64,000 nucleotides of DNA from the NCBI GenBank assembly GCA_002840275.1, contig PHAB01000018.1, forward strand, positions 19,900 to 83,899, in the 5' to 3' direction. The notes beneath the pieces were generated by a model, which ran no database searches, was not told the DNA's origin, and was given only the letters and a program-made list of their open reading frames with translations. Positions 48,768 to 58,958 of this stretch are shown here, piece by piece; position 1 is the stretch's first letter, and every line of letters starts with the position of its first letter. Source of the DNA: Firmicutes bacterium HGW-Firmicutes-14. Lineage in GTDB: Bacteria > Bacillota > Thermincolia > Thermincolales > UBA2595. A program made the translations under genes and the position numbers.

Positions 48768-49106
48768 TTATACCAGTTCTAAGATTACCATTTCAGCCGA
48801 GTCTCCGCGCCTGGGACCTACTTTAACAGTCCGGGTATATCCCCCCTGGCGGTCGGCATATTTGGCTGCCAGTGTATCAAAAAGCTTTTTCACAACATCT
48901 TCATCATAGATAAATTCCATCGCCTGTCTCCGGGCATGGAGGTCTCCCCGTTTACCGAGGGTAATCATTTTTTCCGCCAGCCTTTTTACTGACCTGGCCC
49001 GGGCTGCGGTAGTCTGAATCCTCTCTTCCCGGAGAAGGGAAGTAACCAGATTGCGGAGCATCGCGTTTCTATGGTCAGTGGAAACTCCCAATTTTGGTAA
49101 TACCAT
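48768..49106 (-). CDS. rplQ: Large ribosomal subunit protein L17
   Basis: Ribosomal protein L17, here 112 residues, the short bacterial form. It has [20 protein letters not shown] and [13 protein letters not shown], and ends [23 protein letters not shown] precedes the ATG by seven bases. It lies 18 bases after rpoA, closing the alpha operon. Confidence 0.97.
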   Translation of the reverse strand: MVLPKLGVSTDHRNAMLRNLVTSLLREERIQTTAARARSVKRLAEKMITLGKRGDLHARRQAMEFIYDEDVVKKLFDTLAAKYADRQGGYTRTVKVGPRRGDSAEMVILELV

Positions 49107-49124
49107 TGTGTTTCCCCCCTTTTC

Positions 49125-50069
49125 TTATTCGTCAGACTCCTTTAGGGAAAGACCCAACTCATTCAGTTTCTGTATAACTTCTTCGAGAGACTTCTTACCG
49201 AGGTTGCGCACCTTGATCATATCCTCTTCGGTCCGCTGAGTCAGTTCTTCAACCGTGTTAATACCCGCCCTTTTCAGGCAATTATAAGAACGTACGGAAA
49301 GGTCAAGCTCTTCGATGGTCATTTCCAAAATCTTGTCCTTTTCCTCTTCTTCTTTTTCTACCATTATTTCAACATCATTAATTGCTTCTGTCAGACCAAT
49401 AAACTGACGCAGGTATTCACTCAGAATCTTGGCAGAAAGGCTGGTAGCCTCATCAGGCCTTATGCTGCCGTTTGTCCATACTTCCAGGGTTAGCTTATCA
49501 TAATCGGTAATCTGTCCTACCCTGGTATCTTCAATAACATAATTCACCCGTCTGACAGGACTAAAGGCGGAATCCACCGGAATAACCCCTATCACATGGT
49601 CTTCCTTTTTGTTCTTTTCGGCGATAACATATCCGCGCCCTTTGGATACCGTAAGCTCCATGTAAAGTTTGCCATCGGAAATGGTAGCAATACTTAGCTC
49701 TGGATTTAATATTTCAACATCCGCATCTGCTAAAATATCTCCTGCTGTGACTTCACCGGGTCCTTCAGTTTCAATTCTGAGTACTTTTTCTTCATCAGTA
49801 TGCATCTTTATGCAGAGGCCTTTAAGGTTTAGAATGATGTCAGTGACATCTTCCAGGACTCCCGGAATTGTCGAAAACTCGTGCAGTACCCCGTCAATTT
49901 TGACAGAAGTAACTGCAGCACCGGGCAGTGAGGACAAAAGAATTCTGCGCAATGAATTGCCAAGAGTTATGCCATAACCTCTCTCCAAAGGCTCAACCAC
50001 AAATTTTCCATACGTATTATCATCACTTAGTTCCACACATTCAATTTTTGGTTTCTCAATTTCCAACAT
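49125..50069 (-). CDS. rpoA: RNA polymerase alpha subunit
   Basis: Alpha subunit of RNA polymerase, 314 residues. The N-terminal dimerisation domain (about 1-230) includes [25 protein letters not shown] split by the conserved turn, and the C-terminal domain (about 245-310) carries [17 protein letters not shown] and [11 protein letters not shown], which contact UP elements and activators. An acidic linker (EKEEEEKDK) joins them. AGGAGGG precedes the ATG. Confidence 0.98.
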   Translation of the reverse strand: MLEIEKPKIECVELSDDNTYGKFVVEPLERGYGITLGNSLRRILLSSLPGAAVTSVKIDGVLHEFSTIPGVLEDVTDIILNLKGLCIKMHTDEEKVLRIETEGPGEVTAGDILADADVEILNPELSIATISDGKLYMELTVSKGRGYVIAEKNKKEDHVIGVIPVDSAFSPVRRVNYVIEDTRVGQITDYDKLTLEVWTNGSIRPDEATSLSAKILSEYLRQFIGLTEAINDVEIMVEKEEEEKDKILEMTIEELDLSVRSYNCLKRAGINTVEELTQRTEEDMIKVRNLGKKSLEEVIQKLNELGLSLKESDE

Positions 50070-50107
50070 AAGTGACCCTCCTTCTCGGGACTCGAAATCC
50101 TGGTTGA

Positions 50108-50734
50108 TTACCTGGAGTACAATTCAATAATCAAATGCTCCTCAATAGGCACATCGATCTCCTCTCGAGAAGGAATTGCAACCACCTTTCCTGTAAACTG
50201 GTCAGCAGTTACTTCCAGCCATGCCGGAGGAGTTTTCCTTGCTGCTGATTCAGCCAGTTCTTTAATCCTATTGTTATCCCTGCTCTTTTCGCGTATTTCG
50301 ACTGTATCTCCGATTCTTACCAGGTAAGATGGAATATTTACTTTTTTACCGTTGACGGTAAAATGTCCATGTCTGACCAGCTGCCTGGCTTCAACACGGG
50401 AACCGGCAAACCCCAGCCTATAGACTACATTATCGAGTCTCCGTTCCAGAAGCCTGAGCAGGTTCTCACCGGTAACTCCTTTTTGACCTTCCGCTTTCCT
50501 GAAATAATTACGGAATTGGGTTTCCAACACCCCGTAAATACGGCGGGCTTTCTGTTTTTCCCTCAGCTGAATACCATATTCAGAAGTCTTTTTGCGGGAC
50601 TGGCCATGTTCGCCGGGAGCATATCCTCTCCTGTCAATAGCACACTTGTTTGTATAGCACCTGTCACCTTTGAGGTATAATTTGGCGCCTTCCCTGCGGC
50701 ACAGTCTGCAAACAGGTCCATTATATCTCGCCAT
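50108..50734 (-). CDS. rpsD: Small ribosomal subunit protein S4
   Basis: Ribosomal protein S4 of 208 residues, a primary 16S rRNA binder and, in many bacteria, the autoregulator of its operon. The N-terminus [15 protein letters not shown], with a further cysteine in [10 protein letters not shown], is the zinc-binding form. The S4 RNA-binding domain includes [21 protein letters not shown]. It lies between rpsK and rpoA as usual. Confidence 0.97.
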   Translation of the reverse strand: MARYNGPVCRLCRREGAKLYLKGDRCYTNKCAIDRRGYAPGEHGQSRKKTSEYGIQLREKQKARRIYGVLETQFRNYFRKAEGQKGVTGENLLRLLERRLDNVVYRLGFAGSRVEARQLVRHGHFTVNGKKVNIPSYLVRIGDTVEIREKSRDNNRIKELAESAARKTPPAWLEVTADQFTGKVVAIPSREEIDVPIEEHLIIELYSR

Positions 50735-50751
50735 TCTCTGTCAACACCTCC

Positions 50752-51138
50752 TTAAACCCTTCTTCTTTTGGGCGGCCTGCATCCGTTATGGGGAACGGGA
50801 GTCACGTCTTTAATCACGTTAACTTCCAACCCTGCCGCCTGGATTGCCCTGATAGCAGCTTCTCTGCCGGCTCCGGGCCCTTTAACAAAAACTTCTATTT
50901 CTTTCATCCCATGGTCCATAGCTTCTTTGGCTGCTGCCTCAGCAGCCATCTGAGCAGCAAAAGGTGTGCTTTTTCTGGACCCCTTAAAACCAAGAGTACC
51001 GGCGCTGGACCAGGATATACAATTCCCGGTGCTGTCGGTTATGGTAACGATGGTGTTATTAAAAGTCGACCTTATATGGGCCACACCACGTTCAACGTTT
51101 TTACGTTCTTTGCGTTTGGATCTTACTCTTCGTGCCAT
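50752..51138 (-). CDS. rpsK: Small ribosomal subunit protein S11
   Basis: Ribosomal protein S11 of 128 residues at the 30S platform. It contains [18 protein letters not shown] and [22 protein letters not shown], ending in the typical basic [15 protein letters not shown] sequence lies before the ATG, 17 bases after rpsM. Confidence 0.97.
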   Translation of the reverse strand: MARRVRSKRKERKNVERGVAHIRSTFNNTIVTITDSTGNCISWSSAGTLGFKGSRKSTPFAAQMAAEAAAKEAMDHGMKEIEVFVKGPGAGREAAIRAIQAAGLEVNVIKDVTPVPHNGCRPPKRRRV

Positions 51139-51154
51139 CCTTTTCCCCCCTCAA

Positions 51155-51526
51155 CTATTTCTTACGGCGAATACCGACGGTTTTCTTGGGTCCTTTTCTT
51201 GTCCGGGCATTGGTTTTGGTCCTTTGTCCGCGGACCGGCAGGCCCCTGCGGTGGCGGAGACCCCGATAGCAGCCGATTTCCATTAAACGTTTGATACTGA
51301 GAGAAATATCTCTCCTCAGGTCACCTTCAACCCTCAGGTTTTTATCGATATATTCCCTGAGCTTGGCGATTTCCTCTTCAGTCAGGTCCCTGACCCGGGT
51401 CTCATTACTGATGCCCGTATGGGCCAGAATTTCCTGAGAGATAGACCGGCCGATACCATATATATATGTTAGAGCAATTTCCACCCGTTTCTCGCGGGGC
51501 AAGTCAACCCCAGCTATCCTTGCCAT
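51155..51526 (-). CDS. rpsM: Small ribosomal subunit protein S13
   Basis: Ribosomal protein S13 of 123 residues, which bridges to the 50S subunit. It starts [21 protein letters not shown], has [20 protein letters not shown], and ends in a lysine-rich tail (GIRRKK). It follows rpmJ in the conserved order. Confidence 0.97.
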   Translation of the reverse strand: MARIAGVDLPREKRVEIALTYIYGIGRSISQEILAHTGISNETRVRDLTEEEIAKLREYIDKNLRVEGDLRRDISLSIKRLMEIGCYRGLRHRRGLPVRGQRTKTNARTRKGPKKTVGIRRKK

Positions 51527-51550
51527 AATTACACCTCCGTCTTTTAAGGC

Positions 51551-51685
<135 letters not shown>

Positions 51686-51692
51686 CTACTTG

Positions 51693-51911
51693 TTATTTAT
51701 ACCTGTAAACAATCCGTCCCCGGGTCAGGTCGTAGGGCGACAGCTCTATAGTCACTTTGTCTCCCGGTAAAATGCGGATAAAATGCATTCGTATCTTCCC
51801 TGAAACATGAGCGAGCACTTTATGTCCGTTTTCCAGTTCTACCCGGAACATTGCATTGGGTAGTGGCTCAATAACAGTCCCTTCAACTTCAATAACATCC
51901 TGTTTTGACAC
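51693..51911 (-). CDS. infA: Translation initiation factor IF-1
   Basis: The 72-residue OB-fold factor that occupies the 30S A site during initiation. It begins with a GTG ([20 protein letters not shown]), has [21 protein letters not shown] and ends [18 protein letters not shown] lies about ten bases before the start. It follows the KOW-domain gene. Confidence 0.97.
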   Translation of the reverse strand: MSKQDVIEVEGTVIEPLPNAMFRVELENGHKVLAHVSGKIRMHFIRILPGDKVTIELSPYDLTRGRIVYRYK

Positions 51912-51918
51912 TAGGCAT

Positions 51919-52227
51919 TCACCCTCCCTTTTGTTCGATATGGAAATCTTTATGGCTTAATCCCAAGGTCTTGACCGCTGCCAGAACCTCCTCGTCCCTG
52001 ACACTCTCTCCCCTTTGAAGGCTTTTCGCAACATTTTCTGCTTTTTGGGGAAGGAACTCAAGGTGTTTCCTGTTCTTTCTCTTGGGATTGGATAACCCCT
52101 TTTTGTCGCCATCTATTACCCGAACAAAGGCTTCATCAAGCACATCGTAAATCAGATAAAACCGGCCTTTGTCCCGGCCTGCAGCGGACCTGACAAGCTG
52201 GCCTGTCTGTACCATTTCCTCCGGCAT
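51919..52227 (-). CDS. KOW-domain RNA-binding protein (L14e-like)
   Basis: A 102-residue protein with an N-terminal KOW motif, [21 protein letters not shown], followed by [19 protein letters not shown]. It resembles the YbzG/L14e-type small RNA-binding proteins of Firmicutes that sit between map and infA. A ribosome-associated role is likely but not proven. AGGAGGTGC precedes the ATG, and the next gene, infA, begins seven bases after its stop. Confidence 0.88.
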   Translation of the reverse strand: MPEEMVQTGQLVRSAAGRDKGRFYLIYDVLDEAFVRVIDGDKKGLSNPKRKNRKHLEFLPQKAENVAKSLQRGESVRDEEVLAAVKTLGLSHKDFHIEQKGG

Positions 52228-52246
52228 AACAGCACCTCCTGAAATC

Positions 52247-52993
52247 TTATATTTTAGTCAGGATTTCAGGTAACTGGTCAGTTATGGTGATCGTATGCTC
52301 GAAATGGGCAGATAACTTTTTATCCTTGGTGATTACTGTCCAGTTGTCTTCCAAAGTCATTACTTCATATGTGCCCTGATTAACCATGGGTTCAATAGCC
52401 AGCGTCATTCCGGGCCGCAGCCGGGGGCCGCGCCCTGCCCTGCCGAAATTGGGCACCTGTGGTTCTTCGTGCATATTACTGCCAATGCCATGTCCCACAT
52501 AGTCTCTGACAACTGAAAACCCTTTGCTTTCCACAAAGGTCTGGACACTGTGGGATATGTCGCTTAACCGGTTTCCGTTCAAGGCTTTGCTTATACCCAC
52601 AAACAGCGCTTCCTCTGTTGTCCGGATAAGGGTCATTGCCTCGGCACTGATATCTCCGACTGGAAGTGTTACTGCAGCATCCCCGAAATATCCATTTATT
52701 TCCGCTCCAATGTCAATACTAATAATATCCCCATTTTCCAATTTTCTTAAACTCGGGATACCGTGAACGACCTGTTCATTCACTGATGCACAGATTGAAG
52801 CCGGAAAACCGTGATAGCCTTTAAATGCCGGTCTTGCACCACTGGCAATTATAAAATCCTCAGCAATCTTATCCAGTTCAAGGGTCGTTATTCCGGGTTC
52901 AATCACTTTTTCCAGTTCCTTATGTGCCTGGGCTACAATCCTCCCCGCATCTCTCATGTAATTAATCTCATGTTCAGATTTGCACACAATCAC
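52247..52993 (-). CDS. map: Methionine aminopeptidase, type I
   Basis: Removes the initiator methionine from nascent proteins. The 248 residues carry the five metal ligands in ISIDIGAEINGYFGDAAVT (two Asp), the GHGIGSNMHEEPQV histidine and glutamate positions, and a C-terminal glutamate in SAHFEHTITI. I prefer the GTG at 52993 (giving MIVCKSEHEINYMRDAGRI, as in other bacteria), nine bases after AGGAG; an ATG at 52999 would be only three bases from it. It starts 17 bases after secY, with adk missing from its usual place between them. Confidence 0.95.
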   Translation of the reverse strand: MIVCKSEHEINYMRDAGRIVAQAHKELEKVIEPGITTLELDKIAEDFIIASGARPAFKGYHGFPASICASVNEQVVHGIPSLRKLENGDIISIDIGAEINGYFGDAAVTLPVGDISAEAMTLIRTTEEALFVGISKALNGNRLSDISHSVQTFVESKGFSVVRDYVGHGIGSNMHEEPQVPNFGRAGRGPRLRPGMTLAIEPMVNQGTYEVMTLEDNWTVITKDKKLSAHFEHTITITDQLPEILTKI

Positions 52994-53009
52994 GGACATT
53001 CGCTCCTAA

Positions 53010-54281
53010 CTATTTCATAAACCCCTGATAATGCCTCATAAGCAGGTGAGACTCAATCTGTTTCATTGTTTCCAGGGCCACACCCACAACTATGAGCAGC
53101 CCGGTCCCGCCAAAGTAAACATTCTGAATCTTGGTAGTGAGCAAGACGAATGTCGGCAGCACTGCTATTAAAGCCAGGAAGATTGCACCTGACAGGGTTA
53201 CCCTGGTCAGGATCTTGTCCAGATATTCGGCTGTTGGCCTGCCCGGCCTTAAACCGGGAATAAATCCACCATATTTTTTCATATTATCAGCAACATCCAT
53301 TGGGTTGAAGGTTATTGCAGTATAGAAATAAGTAAAAAATATAATAAGTAACGCATACATTATGGTGTGGGTCGGGCCGCCCCATCTAAACACATCTGTG
53401 ATCCACTGGGAAACCGCATTATTTGGGAAAAACTGTGCTACTGTACTCGGAAACAGCAGTATCGATGAGGCAAAGATTACTGGAATAACCCCGGCCTGGT
53501 TAACTTTCAGGGGTATATGGGTGCTCTGTCCGCCATATACGCGCCGGCCGACAACCCTTTTTGCATACTGGACGGGGATCCTCCTCTGCCCTTCATTTAC
53601 GGCAACAATCGCAGCAATTACCAATGCGGCTATAACCACCAGCAGGATGACACTGAAAATATTGACTGTCCCGGCAACCACTGATTCGTAAATCCTATAC
53701 AGGGCTCCCGGAAGGGATGCAACTATACCGGCAAATATCAGCAGGGAAATCCCATTGCCTATGCCCTTTTCGGTAATCTGCTCCCCCAGCCACATGAGAA
53801 AAGCGGTCCCAGCTGTCAGGGTAACGGCTATCATAAGATATGACCCGATACCGGGATTGGTCAGAGCCCCCGCGGCCCTCAGAGTAAAAGCCATCCCCAG
53901 CGCCTGGATAAATCCCAGGGCTATGGTCGCATATCGGATGTACTGGGTAATTTTCTTCCTGCCTTCTTCGCCTTCTTTTTGCAGCTTCTCAAGTTTTGGA
54001 ATAACAACTGTCAGCAGCTGCATAATGATTGAGGCATTAATATAAGGGGTAATACTCATCGCAAATATGGAAAATCTCTTGAAGGCCCCTCCGGAAATTA
54101 CATCAAAGAAGCCCAGTATGTTACCTGCACCGCCTTTGATCAAGGCTTCAATTGCATCGGTATTAATACCCGGTGTAGGGATATGTGCCCCTATCCTGAA
54201 TACGAAAAACATCATCAGAGTAAACAGAATTCTTTTTCTCAGATCTCCCGCCTTAAGAGAACTTTTTAAAGCGCCTAACAA
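53010..54281 (-). CDS. secY: Preprotein translocase subunit SecY
   Basis: Channel subunit of the Sec translocon, 423 residues with ten membrane segments. The N-terminal FRIGAHIPTPGINTDAI, the plug region, the cytoplasmic loop ITQYIRYATIALGFIQALGM, and the C5 loop around FIPGLRPGRPTAEYLD are family marks. The start is TTG, directly after the rplO stop, with GAGGTG overlapping the end of rplO, so the two are coupled. Confidence 0.97.
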   Translation of the reverse strand: MLGALKSSLKAGDLRKRILFTLMMFFVFRIGAHIPTPGINTDAIEALIKGGAGNILGFFDVISGGAFKRFSIFAMSITPYINASIIMQLLTVVIPKLEKLQKEGEEGRKKITQYIRYATIALGFIQALGMAFTLRAAGALTNPGIGSYLMIAVTLTAGTAFLMWLGEQITEKGIGNGISLLIFAGIVASLPGALYRIYESVVAGTVNIFSVILLVVIAALVIAAIVAVNEGQRRIPVQYAKRVVGRRVYGGQSTHIPLKVNQAGVIPVIFASSILLFPSTVAQFFPNNAVSQWITDVFRWGGPTHTIMYALLIIFFTYFYTAITFNPMDVADNMKKYGGFIPGLRPGRPTAEYLDKILTRVTLSGAIFLALIAVLPTFVLLTTKIQNVYFGGTGLLIVVGVALETMKQIESHLLMRHYQGFMK

Positions 54282-54722
54282 TTAAATCACCTCGGCTTTT
54301 CCACCGGCGGCAGCAATTTTCTCGGCAGCCGACTTGCTGAATGCATGAACCTGTACAGTCAAAGATTTATCAAGATTACCTTTGCCTAATATCTTTACCC
54401 CATCTTTGATACTCTTGATTATTCCTGCTTTTTTGAGTTCATCGGCGGTTACTGTGGCGCCGCTTTCAAATTTGTTCAGTGCTGCAACATTTACTTCTAC
54501 CAGTTCCTTACCCCACTTGTTATAGAAACCTCTCTTGGGGATTCTCTGGATCAACGGTTTTTGCCCGCCTTCAAAACCTACTTTTCCCCCGCTGCCGGAA
54601 CGGGACTTCTGTCCTTTGTGGCCGCGGCCTGAGGTTTTACCAAGTCCGGAACCGAGGCCTCTCCCCTTGCGGGTTGTTGGCTTTCTGGCTCCCCTGGCAG
54701 GCTTAATGGTGTGAAGCTCCAT
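54282..54722 (-). CDS. rplO: Large ribosomal subunit protein L15
   Basis: Ribosomal protein L15 of 146 residues. It has the glycine- and arginine-rich N-terminus KGRGLGSGLGKTSGRGHKGQ and the FEGGQKPLIQRIPKRGFYN block, and a C-terminal domain ending AEKIAAAGGKAEVI. AGGAGGTG precedes the ATG. Its stop touches the secY start. Confidence 0.97.
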   Translation of the reverse strand: MELHTIKPARGARKPTTRKGRGLGSGLGKTSGRGHKGQKSRSGSGGKVGFEGGQKPLIQRIPKRGFYNKWGKELVEVNVAALNKFESGATVTADELKKAGIIKSIKDGVKILGKGNLDKSLTVQVHAFSKSAAEKIAAAGGKAEVI

Positions 54723-54733
54723 AAGTACACCTC

Positions 54734-54919
54734 CTACTCAACTTCTTCGACTTCAACCAAATGTTCAACTTTACGGATCATACCGCGAATCTGCGGTGAA
54801 TCGTCATGTTCGGCAGAGCTGTTAATCTTGCCCAAACCCAGGGTTTCTACGGTGGCCCGCTGGGCCTTGGAGCTGCCAATAACACTCTTAACCAGTTTAA
54901 CTTTAAGCTTACCCATCAT
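54734..54919 (-). CDS. rpmD: Large ribosomal subunit protein L30
   Basis: Ribosomal protein L30 of about 61 residues. It contains [20 protein letters not shown] and [19 protein letters not shown]. Consecutive TTG, ATG and ATG codons (54922, 54919, 54916) are possible starts; AGGGGG is five bases from the middle one and eight from the last. Confidence 0.95.
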   Translation of the reverse strand: MMGKLKVKLVKSVIGSSKAQRATVETLGLGKINSSAEHDDSPQIRGMIRKVEHLVEVEEVE

Positions 54920-54928
54920 CAAAACCCC

Positions 54929-55429
54929 CTAACCTAAGAGCTCTTCAACGGATCTGCCGCGAAGTTTTGCTACATCTTCAGCCCGCTTAAGGTTCTTTAA
55001 TGCATCCATAGTTGCATTCACCATGTTATGGGCATTATTTGAGCCAAGGGATTTGGTGAGAATATCCTTAATCCCGGCCAATTCGAGAATAGCCCTTACA
55101 GGCCCGCCCGCGATAACACCGGTACCGGGACCGGCCGGTTTCAGCAATACTTTTCCCGCGCCGTAATGACCAACTATCTCATGAGGAATAGTGGTCCCGA
55201 CCAGCGGAACTTCAACCATCTTCTTCTTGGCATCCTCAATTCCTTTGCGAATGGACTCAGGGACCTCGCCTGCTTTGCCCAGTCCCGCACCTACGTGTCC
55301 ATTGCTGTCACCGACGACCACCAGAGCACTGAAGCTGAACCGGCGGCCCCCCTTGACAACCTTGGCAACACGATTTATACTGACTACTTTTTCGGATACT
55401 TCAAGTTTGCTGGCGTCAATTCGACCCAT
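54929..55429 (-). CDS. rpsE: Small ribosomal subunit protein S5
   Basis: Ribosomal protein S5 of 166 residues, important for decoding accuracy. It has the double-stranded RNA-binding N-terminal domain with [20 protein letters not shown] and a C-terminal domain with [27 protein letters not shown] precedes the ATG. Confidence 0.97.
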   Translation of the reverse strand: MGRIDASKLEVSEKVVSINRVAKVVKGGRRFSFSALVVVGDSNGHVGAGLGKAGEVPESIRKGIEDAKKKMVEVPLVGTTIPHEIVGHYGAGKVLLKPAGPGTGVIAGGPVRAILELAGIKDILTKSLGSNNAHNMVNATMDALKNLKRAEDVAKLRGRSVEELLG

Positions 55430-55455
55430 TTATTTCCCTCCTTACCTCACAGAGT

Positions 55456-55824
55456 TTAAAATTCCAGCCCGGCTTCCCTGGCTGCATTGGCCAGGGCCTT
55501 TATCCTTCCGTGATATATATGTCCGCCCCTGTCAAAAACAACCTGTTTAATCCCTTTTTCCAGGGCCTTTTCCGCTATGGATTTCCCAACCGCTTCTGCG
55601 GCTTTTAAATTACTGCCCTTCTCCACCTTGCCTTTCAGACCGTTTTCCATGGTAGATGCCGACACCAGGGTTATACCCTTGGTATCATCTATAATTTGGG
55701 CATAGATATTATTCAGGCTTCTGTAAACAGACAGTCTCGGCCGCTCGGTGGTGCCGTGCACGCGCTTACGGACACGAAGGTGTCTGTTCCTGTTCTCAGC
55801 CTTCCTGTCAATCCGCTTGAACAA
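55456..55824 (-). CDS. rplR: Large ribosomal subunit protein L18
   Basis: Ribosomal protein L18 of 122 residues, which binds 5S rRNA. It has [28 protein letters not shown] and [19 protein letters not shown]. The start is TTG at 55824 with AAAGGAG about ten bases before it. Confidence 0.96.
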   Translation of the reverse strand: MFKRIDRKAENRNRHLRVRKRVHGTTERPRLSVYRSLNNIYAQIIDDTKGITLVSASTMENGLKGKVEKGSNLKAAEAVGKSIAEKALEKGIKQVVFDRGGHIYHGRIKALANAAREAGLEF

Positions 55825-55866
55825 AAGGTTTCACTCCTTTCCGCTAACAAGCTTTAGTATATACGA

Positions 55867-56412
55867 CTACTTCTTCTTACTGCCGGCTTTACCTACCTTG
55901 CGGCGGATACGTTCATTTTCGTATTTGATACCTTTTCCTTTATATGGTTCAGGCGGCCTTACCTCTCTGATATTAGCGGCCAGGGCGCCTACGGCTTCCT
56001 TGTCAGCTCCCTTGACAATAATCTTGGTAGCTGCGGGAACCTCAATTTCAATTCCCTTTTTCGGCTCAATCTCCACCGGGTGGGAATAACCGACGGTCAG
56101 TACCAGTTTGTTACCCTGTTTGGCTGCCCGGTAACCTACCCCTACCAGATCAAGTGACTTCTGAAACCCTTTTGTGACACCTTCGACCATATTGTTTATC
56201 AAAGTCCTTGTCAGCCCGTGCAGTGATCTGTGAAACTTATCTTCACTGGGCCTTTTTACGGCAATCTCTCCGTTATCCATTTCGATAATCATATCTTTAT
56301 GGACACTTCTGCTCAGTTCTCCATTGGGTCCCTTAACCGTGACTAGGTTTCCCTCGACTTTTATATCAACCCCTTGGGGGATGACTATTGGCTGCTTACC
56401 TATCCTGGACAT
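55867..56412 (-). CDS. rplF: Large ribosomal subunit protein L6
   Basis: Ribosomal protein L6 of 181 residues with two duplicated domains. It begins [19 protein letters not shown] and has the C-terminal signature [27 protein letters not shown] precedes the ATG. Confidence 0.97.
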   Translation of the reverse strand: MSRIGKQPIVIPQGVDIKVEGNLVTVKGPNGELSRSVHKDMIIEMDNGEIAVKRPSEDKFHRSLHGLTRTLINNMVEGVTKGFQKSLDLVGVGYRAAKQGNKLVLTVGYSHPVEIEPKKGIEIEVPAATKIIVKGADKEAVGALAANIREVRPPEPYKGKGIKYENERIRRKVGKAGSKKK

Positions 56413-56449
56413 GGTTACACCTCCCGCACACAGCTTTTTCCTAAAAATC

Positions 56450-56848
56450 CTACCAGATATAGCAGATTACTTCTCCTCCAAGTCCTTCTTTCCGGGCATC
56501 TTTGTCAGCCATTATCCCTTTAGATGTTGAAATTACGGCTGTACCCAATCCACCCAGGACTTTGGGAACCTGGTCTTTATTGACATATACACGTAATCCT
56601 GGCTTGCTAATGCGTTTCAAGCCGGTAATAACTTTTTCCTTGTTGGGTCCATATTTCAGATAAATTCTGATTATACCCTGTTTCCCGTCATCGATGAATT
56701 CGCAATCCCTGATATAGCCTTCAGCCTTAAAAATCTCAGCAATAGATTTTTTCATCTTTGATGCCGGTATCTCCACTTTTTCGTGGTTTACCATAGTTGC
56801 ATTCCGGATCCTTGTCAAAAGGTCCGCAACGGGATCTGTCATCACCAT
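56450..56848 (-). CDS. rpsH: Small ribosomal subunit protein S8
   Basis: Ribosomal protein S8 of 132 residues, a primary 16S rRNA binder. It has [20 protein letters not shown] and ends in the signature [20 protein letters not shown]. The frame is open to 56872, but AAAGGGGG lies inside that part, so the ATG at 56848 ([11 protein letters not shown]) is the likely start. Confidence 0.96.
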   Translation of the reverse strand: MVMTDPVADLLTRIRNATMVNHEKVEIPASKMKKSIAEIFKAEGYIRDCEFIDDGKQGIIRIYLKYGPNKEKVITGLKRISKPGLRVYVNKDQVPKVLGGLGTAVISTSKGIMADKDARKEGLGGEVICYIW

Positions 56849-56872
56849 AGTCAGTTTACCCCCTTTCCACAA

Positions 56873-57058
56873 TTACCAGCTGGCTTTCTTTACTCCTGGA
56901 ATTTCACCCTTGTATGCACGTTCACGGAAACAAATACGGCACATGCCAAACTTTCGCATATAGGCATGAGGCCTGCCGCAAATTTTGCATCTATTGTATG
57001 CCCGCACCGAAAACTTAGGTTTGCGGTCCATTTTAGCCATCATTGATTTTTTTGCCAC
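56873..57058 (-). CDS. rpsZ: Small ribosomal subunit protein S14, zinc type
   Basis: The short 61-residue S14 with the zinc-binding CKIC and CRIC pairs around [11 protein letters not shown]. It also carries the N-terminal [20 protein letters not shown]. The stop adjoins the open frame of rpsH. Confidence 0.97.
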   Translation of the reverse strand: MAKKSMMAKMDRKPKFSVRAYNRCKICGRPHAYMRKFGMCRICFRERAYKGEIPGVKKASW

Positions 57059-57083
57059 TGATATCCCTCCTTACGGTTTGGTT

Positions 57084-57623
57084 TCAGTCTTTAAACGGCA
57101 TTCCCATTTGACCAAGCAGTTCCTTGGCTTCTTCGTCATTCTTCGCACTGGTAACGAAGACGATATCCATCCCGCGGACCTTGTCAACTTTGTCATATTC
57201 AATTTCCGGGAAAATAAGCTGTTCCCTGATACCAAGGGTATAATTACCCCGGCCGTCAAAAGACTTTCCTGAAACACCACGGAAATCACGGACCCTTGGC
57301 AGCGCCACATTAAAGAGCTTGTCGACAAATTCATACATCCGGCCGCCCCTTAATGTAACCTTGACACCAATCGGCATCCCTTCCCGCAGTTTAAAACCGG
57401 CAATCGATTTCTTAGCCCTGGTCACTACCGGCCTTTGTCCGGTGATAATTGACAGGTCGCCTACAGCAGCATCAATTGCCTTGGCGTTTTGAATGGCCTC
57501 ACCCAAACCTATGTTGACCACGACTTTTTCCAGTTTGGGTACCTGCATAATATTTGCATAGCTGAATTTCTCCATCAGCTTAGGGATAACATCATTAATG
57601 TATTTTTCCTTCAGTCGCGCCAT
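57084..57623 (-). CDS. rplE: Large ribosomal subunit protein L5
   Basis: Ribosomal protein L5 of 179 residues, a 5S rRNA and P-tRNA contact. It has [37 protein letters not shown] and [28 protein letters not shown] precedes the ATG. Confidence 0.97.
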   Translation of the reverse strand: MARLKEKYINDVIPKLMEKFSYANIMQVPKLEKVVVNIGLGEAIQNAKAIDAAVGDLSIITGQRPVVTRAKKSIAGFKLREGMPIGVKVTLRGGRMYEFVDKLFNVALPRVRDFRGVSGKSFDGRGNYTLGIREQLIFPEIEYDKVDKVRGMDIVFVTSAKNDEEAKELLGQMGMPFKD

Positions 57624-57644
57624 GGTTGACCTCCTTTCCTGCCG

Positions 57645-57983
57645 TTACTTATCAAAGGCTTCTCCGCACTTATTACAAACCCTAATTCTCTTCTCCCTGC
57701 CTCCGGCAGTCACTTTCTCCTTGTTTATCCTTCTCGGGGCATTACACTTGGGACAGAATATCATCACATTTGAACCGGCCATGGGAGCTTCTTTTTCTAC
57801 TATGCCACCCTGGGGCATCTTCTGGGTGGGCCGGGTATGCCTCTTGGCAATATTCGCTCCTTCTACCACCAGCCGGCCTTCTTTAGGCATGACTTCAAGC
57901 ACTTTGCCTTTTTTCCCGGCACTCTTGCCTGAAATCACCATAACTGTATCGCCTTTTTTAACGTGTACTTTGGCTTTTGCCAA
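57645..57983 (-). CDS. rplX: Large ribosomal subunit protein L24
   Basis: Ribosomal protein L24 of 112 residues with the KOW motif (VKKGDTVMVISGKSAGKKG). The C-terminal region has two CxxC pairs (CPKC and CNKC) that may bind zinc. The likely start is TTG at 57983 (giving MAKAKVHVKKGD), eight bases after AGGAGG; a GTG at 57992 lies inside the ribosome site. Confidence 0.96.
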   Translation of the reverse strand: MAKAKVHVKKGDTVMVISGKSAGKKGKVLEVMPKEGRLVVEGANIAKRHTRPTQKMPQGGIVEKEAPMAGSNVMIFCPKCNAPRRINKEKVTAGGREKRIRVCNKCGEAFDK

Positions 57984-58025
57984 TGAGTCCACCTCCTAAC
58001 TTTCTAGAGCATTGAGGTCTGTTCA

Positions 58026-58394
58026 TTATAAAACTTCAGGAGCAAGGGAAACGATTTTCATGAAATCCCTGTCCCTCAGTTCCCTGGCCACCGGGCCGAA
58101 AATCCTGGTCCCCCTCGGATTTTTCTGGTCATTGATAATAACCGCTGCATTCTCATCAAACTTTATATATGAGCCGTCAGGCCTTTTAGTTTCTTTGGCA
58201 GTCCTGACAATAACGGCTTTAACAACATCACCCTTCTTTACCACGCCGCCTGGTGTAGCTTCTTTGACGGAAGCGACAATAATGTCACCCACACGGGCAT
58301 ATTTCCTGGATGAGCCGCCCAGAACCTTGATGCAAAGAAGCTTTCTGGCTCCGGTATTATCCGCAACGTTGAGCATGGTTTCAGATTGAATCAT
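58026..58394 (-). CDS. rplN: Large ribosomal subunit protein L14
   Basis: Ribosomal protein L14 of 122 residues at the subunit interface. It has [20 protein letters not shown] and [26 protein letters not shown] lies six bases before the ATG. Confidence 0.97.
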   Translation of the reverse strand: MIQSETMLNVADNTGARKLLCIKVLGGSSRKYARVGDIIVASVKEATPGGVVKKGDVVKAVIVRTAKETKRPDGSYIKFDENAAVIINDQKNPRGTRIFGPVARELRDRDFMKIVSLAPEVL

Positions 58395-58441
58395 GCTTAA
58401 CCCTCCTTTCCACAGTATCGGGTTTTATCGTTATTTTACTG

Positions 58442-58705
58442 TTATATCTGCTGCTCCCTGTCGAGAATCTCCACTACCCGCCACCTTTTTTCTTTGCTCA
58501 GCGGCCTGGTTTCCATAACCCTGACCTTATCCCCGATGCGGCAGGCATTTTCCTCGTCATGAGCCTTGAACCTCTTGGTGCGCTTAATAGTCTTGCCATA
58601 CAACGGATGGCGCACCAGGGTTTCAATAGCTACCACAACAGTTTTATCCATTTTATCACTGACAACTTTGCCAACCTGTGTCTTACGTGAACTCCTCTGT
58701 TCCAA
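58442..58705 (-). CDS. rpsQ: Small ribosomal subunit protein S17
   Basis: Ribosomal protein S17 of 87 residues. It has [20 protein letters not shown] and [20 protein letters not shown]. The frame is open to an ATG at 58744, but AAGGGGG lies eight bases before the TTG at 58705, and that start gives the usual S17 length. The upstream ATG has no ribosome site. Confidence 0.96.
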   Translation of the reverse strand: MEQRSSRKTQVGKVVSDKMDKTVVVAIETLVRHPLYGKTIKRTKRFKAHDEENACRIGDKVRVMETRPLSKEKRWRVVEILDREQQI

Positions 58706-58754
58706 TCTTTTAGCCCCCTTCCGTCTAATCTCGGGTAAATACATTTATTAATAT

Positions 58755-58958
58755 TTAACCCTGCTGGGCTTTCAGTTCCCTCTCCCTTATTACGGTCTTC
58801 ACCCGGGCAATAGATTTTTTTATTTCCCTGATTCGCATAGGATTCTCCAGTTGCCCGGTGGCTAACTGAAAGCGCAGCTTGAACAATTCATCTTTGAGGT
58901 CATCAACTTTTCTGGTCAGTTCATCAGTTGACAGTTCGTGAACCTCTTTAGCTTTCAT
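58755..58958 (-). CDS. rpmC: Large ribosomal subunit protein L29
   Basis: Ribosomal protein L29 of 67 residues at the peptide exit, two long helices with [20 protein letters not shown] and [19 protein letters not shown]. The ATG at 58958 lies within the end of rplP, eight bases after AGGTGG; a GTG at 58970 is an alternative start. Confidence 0.95.
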   Translation of the reverse strand: MKAKEVHELSTDELTRKVDDLKDELFKLRFQLATGQLENPMRIREIKKSIARVKTVIRERELKAQQG

